Origin: Sphagnum magellanicum
Taxonomy: Eukaryota > Streptophyta > Sphagnopsida > Sphagnales > Sphagnaceae
NCBI GenBank assembly: GCA_021904315.1
Contig: CM038918.1
Span: 8,819,349 to 8,883,348, forward strand
DNA: 64,000 nt
Direction of reading: 5' to 3'
Below, piece after piece: positions 22,815 to 33,580 of the stretch. The notes beneath the pieces are model-generated. The model did not search any database. It was given only the letters and a program-made list of their open reading frames with translations, and was not told the origin of the DNA. A program made the position numbers and the translations under genes. How positions within the stretch are numbered: position 1 is the first letter of the stretch; each line of letters starts with the position of its first letter.

Positions 22815-25362
22815 GAGTGAGATTTGAAGAACCCAAGGAGAACTTCTTTTAACAGCAAGTATCATTTTTGTATTGACTTCAGATGTCTTTCTTCTTGTCC
22901 CGGTTTTGCAATCCAGCTGCATGGACTTAGTGGGGAATGGGTTGATTTTTTGGGATGTATCTGCACAGGGACATGGGGTACCGCGCATATACAATTGATG
23001 CAGTCTCAGCTTTACTTTACCGACCTTTTGTGAGCGTCTACTTTGGAGCTGCTTATTTGAAGTGGTTATCCACATATGATGGCAAGTATGGAAGTTTCGA
23101 TGAAACTTTTGCATTCTGAAAACAAACATGGCAATTGCTCAGAAAGCTTTCTCTAGACCCATATGGCTGAAAGAAGAGATTTTTTTATAGACTCTGTGTG
23201 CAGATTTGTGTAGCTGAACAACACAAATCAAACATAGAGAAAGCAAAGTTCTCACATTATTGGTCTCTCTCTCTTTCTCCATTTGGAATTGTAGGAAGAG
23301 GAATGAAGAGTTCATGGTCCGGGGTTATAATGGAGGTCCCCGAGGTGCTACAGAACAACACACACTAGGTTATTGGAACAAATACCTGATTGCAAAGCAG
23401 AACCTTCCCACAACAGCAAGGTTGGTTTTGCTTGAATTTTGCACACTTGACCCCCAATCTGAAGTCAGTGCTATAATCGATGAAGGATTTGCAGCTGGTT
23501 TTTCTTGTGAAAAACAACTGGATTAAGGTAAGAAAATAGCATGAATCTACAGAATGGACTACTAGTGTGATCTGATGATGTGCATGCATCTGAATGTAAA
23601 TGCAGAGAAGTGCCTCTCATATTTGTAACACCTGTTGCCACCACTCCAACACCGATCAGTCCCAGTCCTCCACCCCCTAAGCCTGTAGCAACACAAAAGA
23701 CACCCACAACTGCACCTACAACCACTATACTTCGAAGTGTTGTAACACCCCGTACATCAAATACAGGAAGTAAGCACATCTTTGCATCCCTGTCAAGCAC
23801 CCACCACCTCATCTACCATCTTTAGATTATGCAAGAGTTTTGGATTTGTGCTGTCGAAGGCATTCTTCTTCCATTCTAGGGTTTTCACATTGGGTGTTTG
23901 CTTGATGGATTCGAGTGTCAATGTGGAGTTGCATTGTTGTGTTTATATGATGACTAATGATTAGGGTTTTTGTTGTGACATGAAATATTTGTAGCCACAT
24001 TGGTGAAAGAATGGACGTACTGGGAGGAGCGAGTATCAAAGGAGGATTTGGATGACATGTGGCGACACCCAGAAGTGAAGAGGGAATGGACTCAATCAAA
24101 TGAAAAGAAAGGCCAAGTGCGATTTGCACGTGATGCTGAGCTCCAACCTTACTTAACCACAACTGAGCTCAAGGTTATTAGAACTTCTTTTGCCTTTCAC
24201 AAGCAACTAAAGGGAACTTAAGTGACCTTCAACATATACAGATTTGAGAGTATTCCAGTTCTTGAGCAGCTGTGTCTTTGTTGTTGTGCTGACTTGTCCA
24301 TTGTACAATTGTGGATTATAAACACAATCTCTGATGATCTGATTTTGTGCAGGCTGTTGCTGAGATCACTGTTGCAAGGCATTTTGCAGACAGGGGTGTA
24401 AGCTCTGTAAGTTCTCTCTCTCTCTCCCTCGAAAAATTTCAAGCATGAACATCCTCCTCTCAATTCCAGTCCAGGTCTTGTCCAGCTTAGTTGAACACAC
24501 TGCCACAGAAATGTTTTTGTGATGGCTTCACATGTGTAGCAAAGCAGATCAGCAGTTCTATGCTCTCTGGGGTAGCAAAGGTTTGTTATTGCACAAAGTA
24601 CTGTAACCTTAGGATTAGACATGATCACTTGTGCTGGGGGAATAAATGTAGGTGATGCTCCGGAACATTGCTGAGGTGAGTAGCAAACGGCGATTATATG
24701 GAGCTGATGGAAAATCTGGGATCATGCAAACCTCCTATCCTACAGTGGTCTGGCTTTACAAGTACTTTCTTCCCTTGCATGCCATCTGTGTTTGAATTTG
24801 CTAGTGATCCAGGTAATCAAAATGTTGATGTTTTGCTTGATGTATGTTTGTGATGAGTGCTTTGTGAGTCCATTGGGACTTATGTAAAAGGGACACTGTG
24901 ATTGGGTTTGTGACTGCTTGGGTGCTCATGATTTGGGTGGTGGTGGTGTTTGCCAGGGACATGGGATACAAGAAATGCAAATTGAGGTCACCAGAGGATC
25001 TTTGGAATCCATTTGTGGCTATGTACTTTGGTGCAGCATATGTGTGTTGGCTCTCAACACACCAGGGCAGGTGCAATTTTCTTTTTTTGACATTGGTTTT
25101 GCACAGCTCAATCAATGTTTGTTGTGAATCCATGATCTGTTGGGTTTTGTACCCCTAATACAATGCTTCTGAATCCTCAAGAAGGCCTGTGGGTATATTT
25201 CTAAACTTTGGATGCAGACCGAGGACCGATGAGTTTGTTGTGAAGGCATATCACGGGGGTTCAAATGGTGTGGACAATCCTGCAGCCATCCGATTCTGGC
25301 ACAGATATCAGGACTGTGGCCAAACATCCTCAAGACCAGCCCATACTCAGCAGCTACAGTGA
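21098..25362 (+). CDS. Two-module lysozyme-like (transglycosylase SLT-type) protein
   Basis: Plant relative of lytic transglycosylases, which cut the MurNAc-GlcNAc bond of peptidoglycan; the substrate here is unknown. Eleven exons: 21098-21562, 22374-22421, 22604-22734, 22969-23085, 23295-23420, 23606-23769, 23995-24173, 24353-24406, 24652-24761, 24957-25070, 25218-25362; 1653 nt, 550 aa. Residues 1-96 are Ser/basic-rich, like a plastid transit peptide; an alternative start is M97 (MAPNMKFWDDW). Module 1 (about 104-296) has a W-x-D-W-x-x-V-E-D-M segment, AIAEIESARQP with candidate catalytic Glu181, STGLMQTLQSTAEWL and RGYNGGPRG. A Pro/Thr linker (about 297-350) follows. Module 2 (about 352-550) repeats the layout with IAEVSSKRR (Ser at the Glu position), KSGIMQT and KAYHGGSNG. 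The exon 5 donor (GTTGGT) is the weakest join. A longer C-terminus is possible. Confidence 0.9.
21680..21725. repeat. CT microsatellite in SLT intron 1
   Basis: About 16 uninterrupted CT units followed by GTGTCTCTCTCTCC, about 120 bases after the exon 1 donor. Confidence 0.95.
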
Positions 25363-28300
25363 GCAGCGCCTCTTCCTCTCACTAGCTTGTCTAATGCTGC
25401 AACCATATGCCCATACATTGTACTATTGTGTCATACTGTGAATCTAATATAGCTTTCTTAATAACAGAATTGCAACTTTGTGAAGTAAAGAAGATAGTAG
25501 TAGTGCATGCCACCCTTTCACCTGGATTTTTTCCAGAATCGTAAAATATTGCTCTTATGTGCGCAATAATAAAGGACAAGATTTTTTCCTTCTTTTATGA
25601 TCGTCCTTTGCTATATTTGATGTGTCAATTGATTGGTGGCTATTAGTCCTGATTTAAGTATGAGCACTCCAGTGAATGTCAAATGGTATTTGTTTGCTCT
25701 GCCTTTTGCTGTACGCCTTTTCTGTTCTGGTTGGTTATGATGGGATTTCATTGGCCATCATTCTCAAAGTGTGCTTTGGTGAGCATGGGAATTGCTCATG
25801 GGTCATGATCCTGTTTTTGCTTTTGTTGCTGAGTGATCTTTGTTTGTGGCTATTTCTCTGCATTAGTAGGGTTTCAGGGGTTTTAGTGAAACAATGAGTG
25901 ATCTTAGTTTGTGGCTATTTATCTGCGTTAGTAGGGTTTAGGGGGTTTTAGTGAAACAATGAGTGATATTTGTTTGTGGCTATTTCTCTGTATTAGTAGG
26001 GTTTAGGGGGTTTTAGTGAAAGAATGAGTGATCTTTGTTTGTGGCTATTTTTCTGTGTTAGTAGGGTTTAGGGGGTTTTAGTGAAAGAACGAGTGATCTT
26101 TGTTTGTGGCTGTCTCTCTGCATTAGAAGTAGGGTTTAGGGGGTTTAGTGAAAGGATGAATGATCTTGTTCATGGCTATTTCTCTGCATTAGTAGGGTTT
26201 AGGGGGTTTTAGTGAAAGAATGGGTGATCTTTGTTTGTGGCTATTTCTCTGTGTTAGTAGGGTTTAGGGTTTGGTGGAAGAACGAGTTATCTTGGTTTGT
26301 GGCTATTTTTCTGTGTGTAGGGTTTTAGTTGAGTGAAAGAAACTGTTGGGGCAAAAAAAGGATCTGAGATGGAGATTGGGGATTTCACCTAATGTTTTTG
26401 GTTTTAGGAAAAGTGGGAGCACTGGCGGTGGACAGTGGGCAGCATTGTGGAGGAGAGCAGATGGAAACCAACGAACTTCACCTTCCACCTCAGTTTGGAG
26501 GCGGATCTGGGCTTCAGGTTAAAAAGGCAATCAGAGATGACTCTAAAACAGCAACTTTACAAAGTGGTTGGTTTTTTTTCACCATTGTCTAGTAGATTGT
26601 CTAGAGACAGAGAGATAGAGAAAGAGAGAAATTTTCAGTTGTGTTGGGCATGTATAGAGTGCATAAATTTTGCCCCACTACATTTGATCATGCATGGTTA
26701 TTTTTTCTGCCCCTACAAGAAAGAAAGAAAAAGAATTTCAACATCACATAAAGAATTATGACAAACCATTTAGGGTTTCAAGATTGAGTTACAGTGACAA
26801 TGCTCAGCTGTTTCAACCCATTTAAAAACAAAGTTGGAGTTCAGGGGGGTGTTTTGCTTCTGCATTGCAGTTACAAATTTTACACATTTTGTTGGAAAGT
26901 ATTGCAAATTGAATAAAGGAGTTGTTTTGCTGATGATGGGCTTGACATTTGAACCTTGGGTGTTGGAAATTTATGCAAATTCAATAAAAAGGAGTGTGCT
27001 TTGTCGAGGGATTGCAAAACCTAAACCTCAAAAGGGAATGTTTTGCAGAGGGATCACAATCCCTTCCGTTGCTTGGGTGTCTAGATACAAAGGTGATTGA
27101 GTTTTTGAGTGACTCACTGATGCCCCTTGTATTGTTTGTGGGTTGTGTTTCATGTACAATGTACATTCAGCTTAAGAGATTTTCCCTGCAAATGTAGCAC
27201 ATTTTGATTAGTTTGCAAAGCCTTGATTTCAACTGCCAACCCTGAAGTGCCAAGGTCAGAAATTGGTGATTTTCCTATCAAGCTTTTTTGCTATTTCTCC
27301 TTCGCACGGGAATGTCATATGGATGTTGTCCCTATCTATAGTACTATGGATTCATAGTAGAAATAAGGCCTACCTACCTAGTAAGCTCCCTGGTTGCCTT
27401 TCCTAGAAACAGTGTCCTTGTGAAAACAGTCCATATCTATGAATTTGCAGAGAAATCTCCATAACAGCAATCTCAAGTGCAGGCATAACATGAGGAGTGA
27501 CACACAAGAAAGTGGCAGGCTGTCATCACCTTGAACACAAATAGTGCAGAAAGCTGCCATGACAATCCACTGACGTCATCAGCTCTTGCTGGTAAGGGGT
27601 AGACAAGCATATACAATAATTGGCCCGAGAGTCTACCATAATGCAAAAAATGTGCATCCTGAGTTTCTTTCACATTTCTGCAAGTAACTAGAAGCAGACT
27701 CAGTCCTGACACCAGCTACAACTCAAGAGACATAGCAAATTAAAAAAAGGTCAATAGTGTCCTCATTCAAGCTCCAACAAGCTTGTGAGGGTAAGCTTCA
27801 TTTCATTTCAGCTTGTCGTTTGTAAAAAATCAAGCATTTAAGCTCAGGGCATAGAGAGATGCTCACATAGACTAAACCCGCAGAGACACCCAGACTCTTT
27901 CTGATCTTTGTTACACAAGGTACAAACATTTTCCAAAGCATTAACTGTTGTCTAGCCATGCAAAAATCAGGAAGCCATTGGTAACTGCATCCTCAGCTGG
28001 TTTCAAGGAATTGTGGTATACAAGAATAGCAACCTTGATACTGTATTCATCCAGTTTCTCAACACTACGCAAACATTCCAGAATCTTTGCTCTCTGTGTA
28101 GCATGTGTGGTCTACAAGTGTTTGAAAAGCTACAACAAGCTTCCTTCCCCTTTGAAGCTGACTCTCTAGAGCTGTTCCTTTAGAATGTTACTTGCACATT
28201 TCAGTTGAACAAACCACCATCTTCTGAAATCTGGAAAACTCTACTCCCTCCATGAGAATACACAGGTTGTTATTATCTTGGGGTTGTTCAAAGAGAGTAC

Positions 28301-28817
28301 AGAAGAGAGAGGACCTGGGTGTATGCACCATCAGTGTTTCCTTCCTGAGAATACAAAGCTCCAATCACAGAGCACTTGCTCAAATTGTTTTTATATCTTG
28401 CAGTCTGCACACACATCCACCAAAGCAAACCAAAAGACTTCCACAACACCAGTGAACACAACACAAGTTCACTTCCCCATTCATCAAGCTTACAAACAAG
28501 CGAAGGGGAGAAAGAGAGTGCCGAGCTTTTGAGCTGCTTAAGCTTTGAAAAAGGCCTCTTCTCTACACGCACCTTGATAGCTTTATCCGCGCACATCTTT
28601 CTTTTCTCTCCCGATCGACATACAGCCCGACGACGACAACGACGACGGCGGCCACAGGATGATGGTCCCTTTCTGACGCCATTCTCAAGTCCAAAATCCA
28701 CAGACTCGCTGCCATCTTCTGGTCCGATTTCCATTTCTTGTGCACCAGGTGAAGAAGAACAAGGACAAGGACAAGCACAAGGAGAACAAGAAGAAGAAGA
28801 AGGAGAACAAGAACAAG
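25363..28817. other. Region between the SLT and DUF3082-like genes
   Basis: Contains the SLT 3' UTR, a 65-bp minisatellite (25831-26340), a splice-flanked segment at 26408-26519 that could be an alternative last exon, and then about 2 kb with no recognised coding signal. The stretch before 28818 should be the 5' leader of the next gene. It contains dense CGACGACG and GAAGAACAAGGACAAG repeats. Confidence 0.5.
25831..26340. repeat. Minisatellite, eight copies of about 65 bp
   Basis: Copies start near 25831, 25896, 25961, 26026, 26091, 26158, 26222 and 26284, with GAGTGATCTTTGTTTGTGGC, then TATTTCTCTG, then a TTAGTAGGGTTTAGGGGGTT segment. The first five spacings are exactly 65. Each unit contains one TTTAGGG, the plant telomere heptamer, though the unit as a whole is not telomeric. 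Confidence 0.95.
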
Positions 28818-30821
28818 ATGTATGCTACTTGTTGCAGTTCCGTCTGGCTAGGGAACCAGACCTTGGCTGTTGCGAGGAGGGCGGATGGATCTGGAAACCA
28901 TGCCAGTCTTTCTCGTGCTCATTCCCTCATCTCTGCAACGTCTATTACCTCCTTCAAGCCCGCTTCAAGTCTCGAGAGAATTCTTCTCCAACGTGTTGTC
29001 GAAGACCGGAATTCGAAAGTGAGCTCCTCCTCCTCCTCCTCTTCCTCCTCCACGGCTTTGCGGTTTGCTGTGAGAGAGATTTACGAGCTTTCGCAGGAGA
29101 TTATTCTGCAAGGGAGGAGTGCAGCACTAGGTGTAGAAGAAGGACCTATAGAGCTGCCGCCTGCGGAGATTTATGATCCTCTTGCAATTCCTGAGACTAC
29201 TCCATTGCAAGCGGTGGCTAGCATTTTGCTCACAGGTGCCATCACTGTGCTTCTCATCCGTGCCGTGCGACGCCGCTCCAAACGAGCCAAGGAAATGGTA
29301 TGTGACCATGGCATGACATGCTTTCCCTTTCTCTAAGCAAATTTCCTTCTTGTAGTCTTCCTAGTTAGAGTTCACAGAGAGATACTTGGATCTTTGAGGA
29401 CGCCACACCCTGCAGCAACTTCTTTGCTGATGTTGCAAAAACAGACACTGATTTGGAAGCTTGATGCATTGTTGGAATGTTCTTTTCAGAGACTACAACT
29501 TTGTCTTTGAAAGCTCTTGAATTGGACTTCACATGAGGGAGTTATGAGCTCACAAAGTGGCGGCAGGATTCATAACTTGGCAATTTCAGGACTCTCACTG
29601 AAAAACCAAGCTTTTTGCTTTGCACAGAAATTTAGGTCCACAGGAGAGGAGTCTGCCAAAAAGTCCATCAAGGAGCAAGCGAAAGAAGCAGCAGCAATTC
29701 GAGGAGGTTTGTTGACAAAGGCAGCACCACCCGAAGTGGAAGGCCCGAAACTGAATCCCTTGCAAACATTGTCAGGAGCTGTTATGGCTGCCATCATATC
29801 TCTGGTGCTCTACAAGTTCACAACCACTGTTGAAGCCGGATTTAGTGACAAAGCTGTCTCCTCCAATTACTCTGTATGTTGTTGCCCTCCTCACCATGTT
29901 CCTCCATGTAGACAAATGGCTTGCTTGGTTGCCACAGAGAGAGACACGGAGAGACAGAGTTACAATCAACAAGCCAGAGAGTTGCAGCATTGTATAGTGC
30001 AATGACCAATCCTCTAATGTCTTCTTTGTGTGTGTTTCTGTTTCCAGATTCGGAATCTGACTATAACTGTCAGGTGAGCTTCTCCTTTCATGTCTCTCAC
30101 AACACACCCATCTTGTAGTTCAGAAATCATGACTGCACACATTTTGTTGTTCAGAAATCATCCTGATTGTACACATTTTGTTGTTCAGAATCATCCTGAT
30201 TGCACACGTATTGTTCTTTAGAAATCATCCTGACTGCACACATTTTGTTGTTCAGAAATCCTGATTGCACACATTTTGTTCTTCAGAGCATAAGCTTTTG
30301 TTCAGAAATCATTTTGTAGTTCAGAAATCATGACTGCACCCATTTTGTTGTTCAGACATCATGATTGCACACATTTTGCTGTTCAGAAATCCTCCTGATT
30401 GCACACATTTTGTTGTTCAGAGTGCAAGCGTCTTGTTGTTCAGGAATCCTGCTTGCTGTGGCAGAAACCCATTTGGGTTTTTTTTGGGCCCTTGTGAGCA
30501 GAGTTTGTGACATACAGATTTCTCCTAGTGATGACCTTTAATCATTTGGAGATTCTCATCTGTGCTGTGCACATGCATGTGTGCATGTGTGGTGGGTGTG
30601 TTTGTGTGTGCAGGACTATTATTACTGGGCTCTGCTATCTAGCTACTTTTGTCTTTGCTGCAAACTCAATTGGCTTAACTTTGTACTCATTGCAGCTGGC
30701 ACTGAACCTTGATCCTCCTTCTTCTTCACCCACCAATGATTCCATAGACAAGAAGAGAGAGCTCCTGTCAGATTCACCTTCTAGTGAGGAGGAAAGGAGT
30801 CCAGAGCAGGAGCAGAGATAA
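28818..30821 (+). CDS. DUF3082-like plastid membrane protein
   Basis: Function unknown; proteins of this kind occur in cyanobacteria and plastids. Exons 28818-29297, 29628-29873, 30048-30073 and 30614-30821 give 960 nt, 319 aa, with introns in phases 0, 0 and 2. Exon 3 is only 26 nt. The first 80 or so residues are rich in Ser, Ala and Arg and start MYATCCSSVW, like a plastid transit peptide. A soluble stretch is followed by three predicted membrane segments: about 131-150 (ending IRAVRRRSKRAKE), 204-223 (SGAVMAAIISLVLYKF) and 252-272 (TIITGLCYLATFVFAANSIG). Segments 1 and 2 both start PLQ. The C-terminal 35 residues are acidic and Ser-rich. I chose the ATG at 28818 because the in-frame sequence upstream is Lys-rich filler without another ATG. 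The gene model is firm; the family name is from recognition only. Confidence 0.85.
30118..30445. repeat. Minisatellite in intron 3 of the DUF3082-like gene
   Basis: About ten imperfect copies of a 31-36 bp unit, TTCAGAAATCATCCTGATTG followed by CACACATTTTGTTG. They occupy most of the intron between 30074 and 30613. Confidence 0.92.
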
Positions 30822-33144
30822 GAAGAGAACCAAGCAATAAATTCCTTCCTATAGTTCACATGTCGAAGTTGTGATCTTCCAGTTTCATGTAAGATGTAGC
30901 TACCACATGTGAGTAGTCTAATTTCTTCTTGGAAAGGAAGTTTCTTCTGGTTCGTTGTGAGTTATTGTGGTTGACATAAGAATGATGTAGGTTGCAGTAG
31001 CCATTCTTTTTCGAGATTAGTGATAGTCAGAAGCAGAAGAGAATGCCAAATACCAAATGAAGAACAGCCTGTAGTTGGCCTGTTGATGATGATATATTTA
31101 GGGCAGTTGTGTGCTCTTCTGTAGATGCAATTCCTACTGGCATCGAGACTGAAGATGAAGATGTGAAGGGCGGCAAGTCCCTGCTTTGTATGTCTTGTAT
31201 GATAATTGCTAGCTTGCAACCATTGGCACTGAATATGTTAAAAGGGCTGCTGCAGAAGTTCAGATCTAGAGAGATTGGAAAAGGGAATTGATTTCTCACA
31301 GACCTGCAGTTTGATGGGTTTTTCCTATTGTATAACTCTAGATTCAATGACCCATGTTTATCTGTGGAACCCCTGGTGTGTGTGCTGGTTCCAATTTGGT
31401 TTCTCAAGGTGCATTTTCTTCTTCCATAGGTTGAAAGAATGAATACGTCGTGCATGAGGAGTGCCTGGTGTACTCCTATCAGGGTTTTCATAAGCTCAAG
31501 ATAATGCAAATCGAGCACCCTTGGGTCATTAACAGAATAGACATATGCTAACATTATGTGCTTATTAGTGTCTTAGTTATGTAGGTAATTAGAGCTCCTT
31601 GCTCTCGACATGAGTATGCTCCAGAGGTATGCTCCTTACCCTGGACATGATCTTGTGTTGTATTTCTTTTCTTCATTTTGCCTAAGGGGGTTTTGGGGAG
31701 TAGTGGAAAGATTTTATTGATCTTACTAGCAATTTTCCCTTTTCCAATGTGGCAACCCCAGAAAGTATTATCTGTTTTGTGGGTTGATGTGCGCAGGGCT
31801 ATATTGTGCTCAAACATTCTGGTGGACTCAAATGTTTGGTGATCAGAAGGTTTGTGCATTTTGGATTGGCCAAGAAGGTGCCCACAGAACACTTTCAATT
31901 AAGTTGCACATAGCTGTCAACTGTTTGTGTCTCATTTTGTTGTTGTGAAGCAAAACGTGAATGAATGCTCATGGAATGGTTTCCAACCACAATAAAAAAG
32001 ATAATACTGGAAATCAAGGGATTCTGCTCTGTTGTTACTATGTTGCAGGAAGGCCAATGACAGTATGAACAGTTGGAATAGTTGTGGTGTTTGTGAATGC
32101 AGTGTTGTATTGAACATTATTCATGAAATGTCTCAGTGTTATAATTATGTAGGTTGAGTCTGATTGATAAGCTACAGCTCTTTACATACAGAATGAACCT
32201 ACTTTCTACATCATTCTGTAGCTTGCAAATGGTGCAGGAGAAGAAAAAGGAGCATACCAAGTACATAACAATCTGGGGCTCTTGGTTGCCTGCTGAGTTC
32301 ATACAAATGCTTCTTTCCTTGGTACTCAGTTTCCACCTCATTATATGATCTTGGTCAGTGATGAACTCTCCTCAATCAGTTCATAGTTTTATCCTCATCA
32401 TTTTATCTGCAATCTTTGGCAGATTGTTGGAATGGCGTAATAAGAAAACGTGTTAGTGTCTGTTATCTTGCCATGTGGAGTTCGCTCTTGCACAAGAGTG
32501 GCAGAGCTGATTTTTCTTTTTTCTTTTCCTCCCTCTGATTAGTGTTTTTGCCCTGGCAGATTCTTTGTGAAAGCCATCTGGAATATGTGTAGGAATTATT
32601 ATTCTCCAGATCCCATTCAAGTCTCCCTCCGCTTTTGCGCAGACCACATTGCATCAGAATCTGAGGCGTTTCTCATTCATAAACTCTTTGAATGTGTAAA
32701 CTTCAAAGCCTAAAATCCCCTATACATTATGAATCTTACTAGGTATCAAAGTATTCTAATTTTTTCCAAAATTCCAAATATCAGAATCATGTGAAACATG
32801 CTATTTGTGGTAATGTTTCATAATTTTTGCCAGGAAGGAAGGCTTGTAAGATTTATCCATGTTTAAAGCATCTGAAAATTTGGGATATTGCCTAAGTCCA
32901 AATATGACAAGACCTTGCAATCTGGGGATAATGTTAATAATGCAAACGATTACAATGCAAAACAGTTGCAAAGAGAATCCATTAGAATTATTACAATTAA
33001 GGTCACAAAAAAATGATACCACAATCAATGAAGTATTTTTCTAGAAAATTGAACTTGGAGAATAAAGGATATTTACAAACAAAAATTGTTAATTATAAAC
33101 CTTGTTAGTAAAAAAAAACATTTTTATAAAAAGTAGATTCTAAA
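30822..33144. other. 3' flank of the DUF3082-like gene, no further gene seen
   Basis: AATAAA occurs at 30836 and may serve as a poly(A) signal just after the stop. A 175-codon minus-strand frame at 31027-31554 has no family resemblance and lies in probable 3' flank, so it is not called. Confidence 0.5.
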
Positions 33145-33204
33145 TTGACAAGAACTAGACTTCACAAAACAATCCAAAGAATCTCGGATTGTCTTATGGT
33201 TTTA

Positions 33205-33580
33205 AGATCAACTTGTCTTAGAATCTTGGATTGTCTTGTTGATGAAACCTTGCCACACTTCATAAAAAGAAAGCACCCAAGAAAGGGAGAGAGAAAAAGA
33301 AACAAGGGGCAAGGACCAAAGTTCAAGTTAGCAAACAACCCAAAAGAGGCGGGCCACACACGGAGGTAAGGGAACCATTAAGTATCGAAACCTCCACCAG
33401 TCGCTTGAAGCATATCCACTAAAGAGAGGGGGAGGTAAACCCAAGAAAACTCCAAGCTTAGAAGAACCCTCTGTTGCAACAAGAGTTTGCCTCGAGATGG
33501 AGGTGGCTTGCACTCTCTGTAAAGGCAATGACACTCTCTGTCTGTAAAAGGAACACAATGTTGCTAAAAGAGGGCCTCTG
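33205..33580. repeat. Dispersed repeat copy, related to 44835-45180
   Basis: Shares, in the same order and orientation, GAAACCTTG, an AAAGCACCCA-AAAG-GAGAG block, a GAAG-ATATC-AA block, AGAACCCTC...GCAACAA and GACAC.CTCTG. No coding motifs. The two copies are diverged. Confidence 0.45.

Noticed and set aside
23421-23527. Extending SLT exon 5 to the stop at 23524 or to the GTAAGA donor at 23528
   Set aside because: Read-through meets TAA before the donor, and the internal alternatives need a 31-nt intron or break the frame. The join 23420 to 23606 keeps the frame open into module 2.
28376-29176. A 266-codon plus-strand frame rich in Glu, Gln and Arg
   Set aside because: It overlaps exon 1 of the DUF3082-like gene in another frame and its composition comes from the GAAGAACAAGGA repeat and the leader.
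31027-31554. A 175-codon minus frame downstream of the DUF3082-like gene
   Set aside because: No recognisable domain; it lies in probable 3' flank and shows no splice partner.
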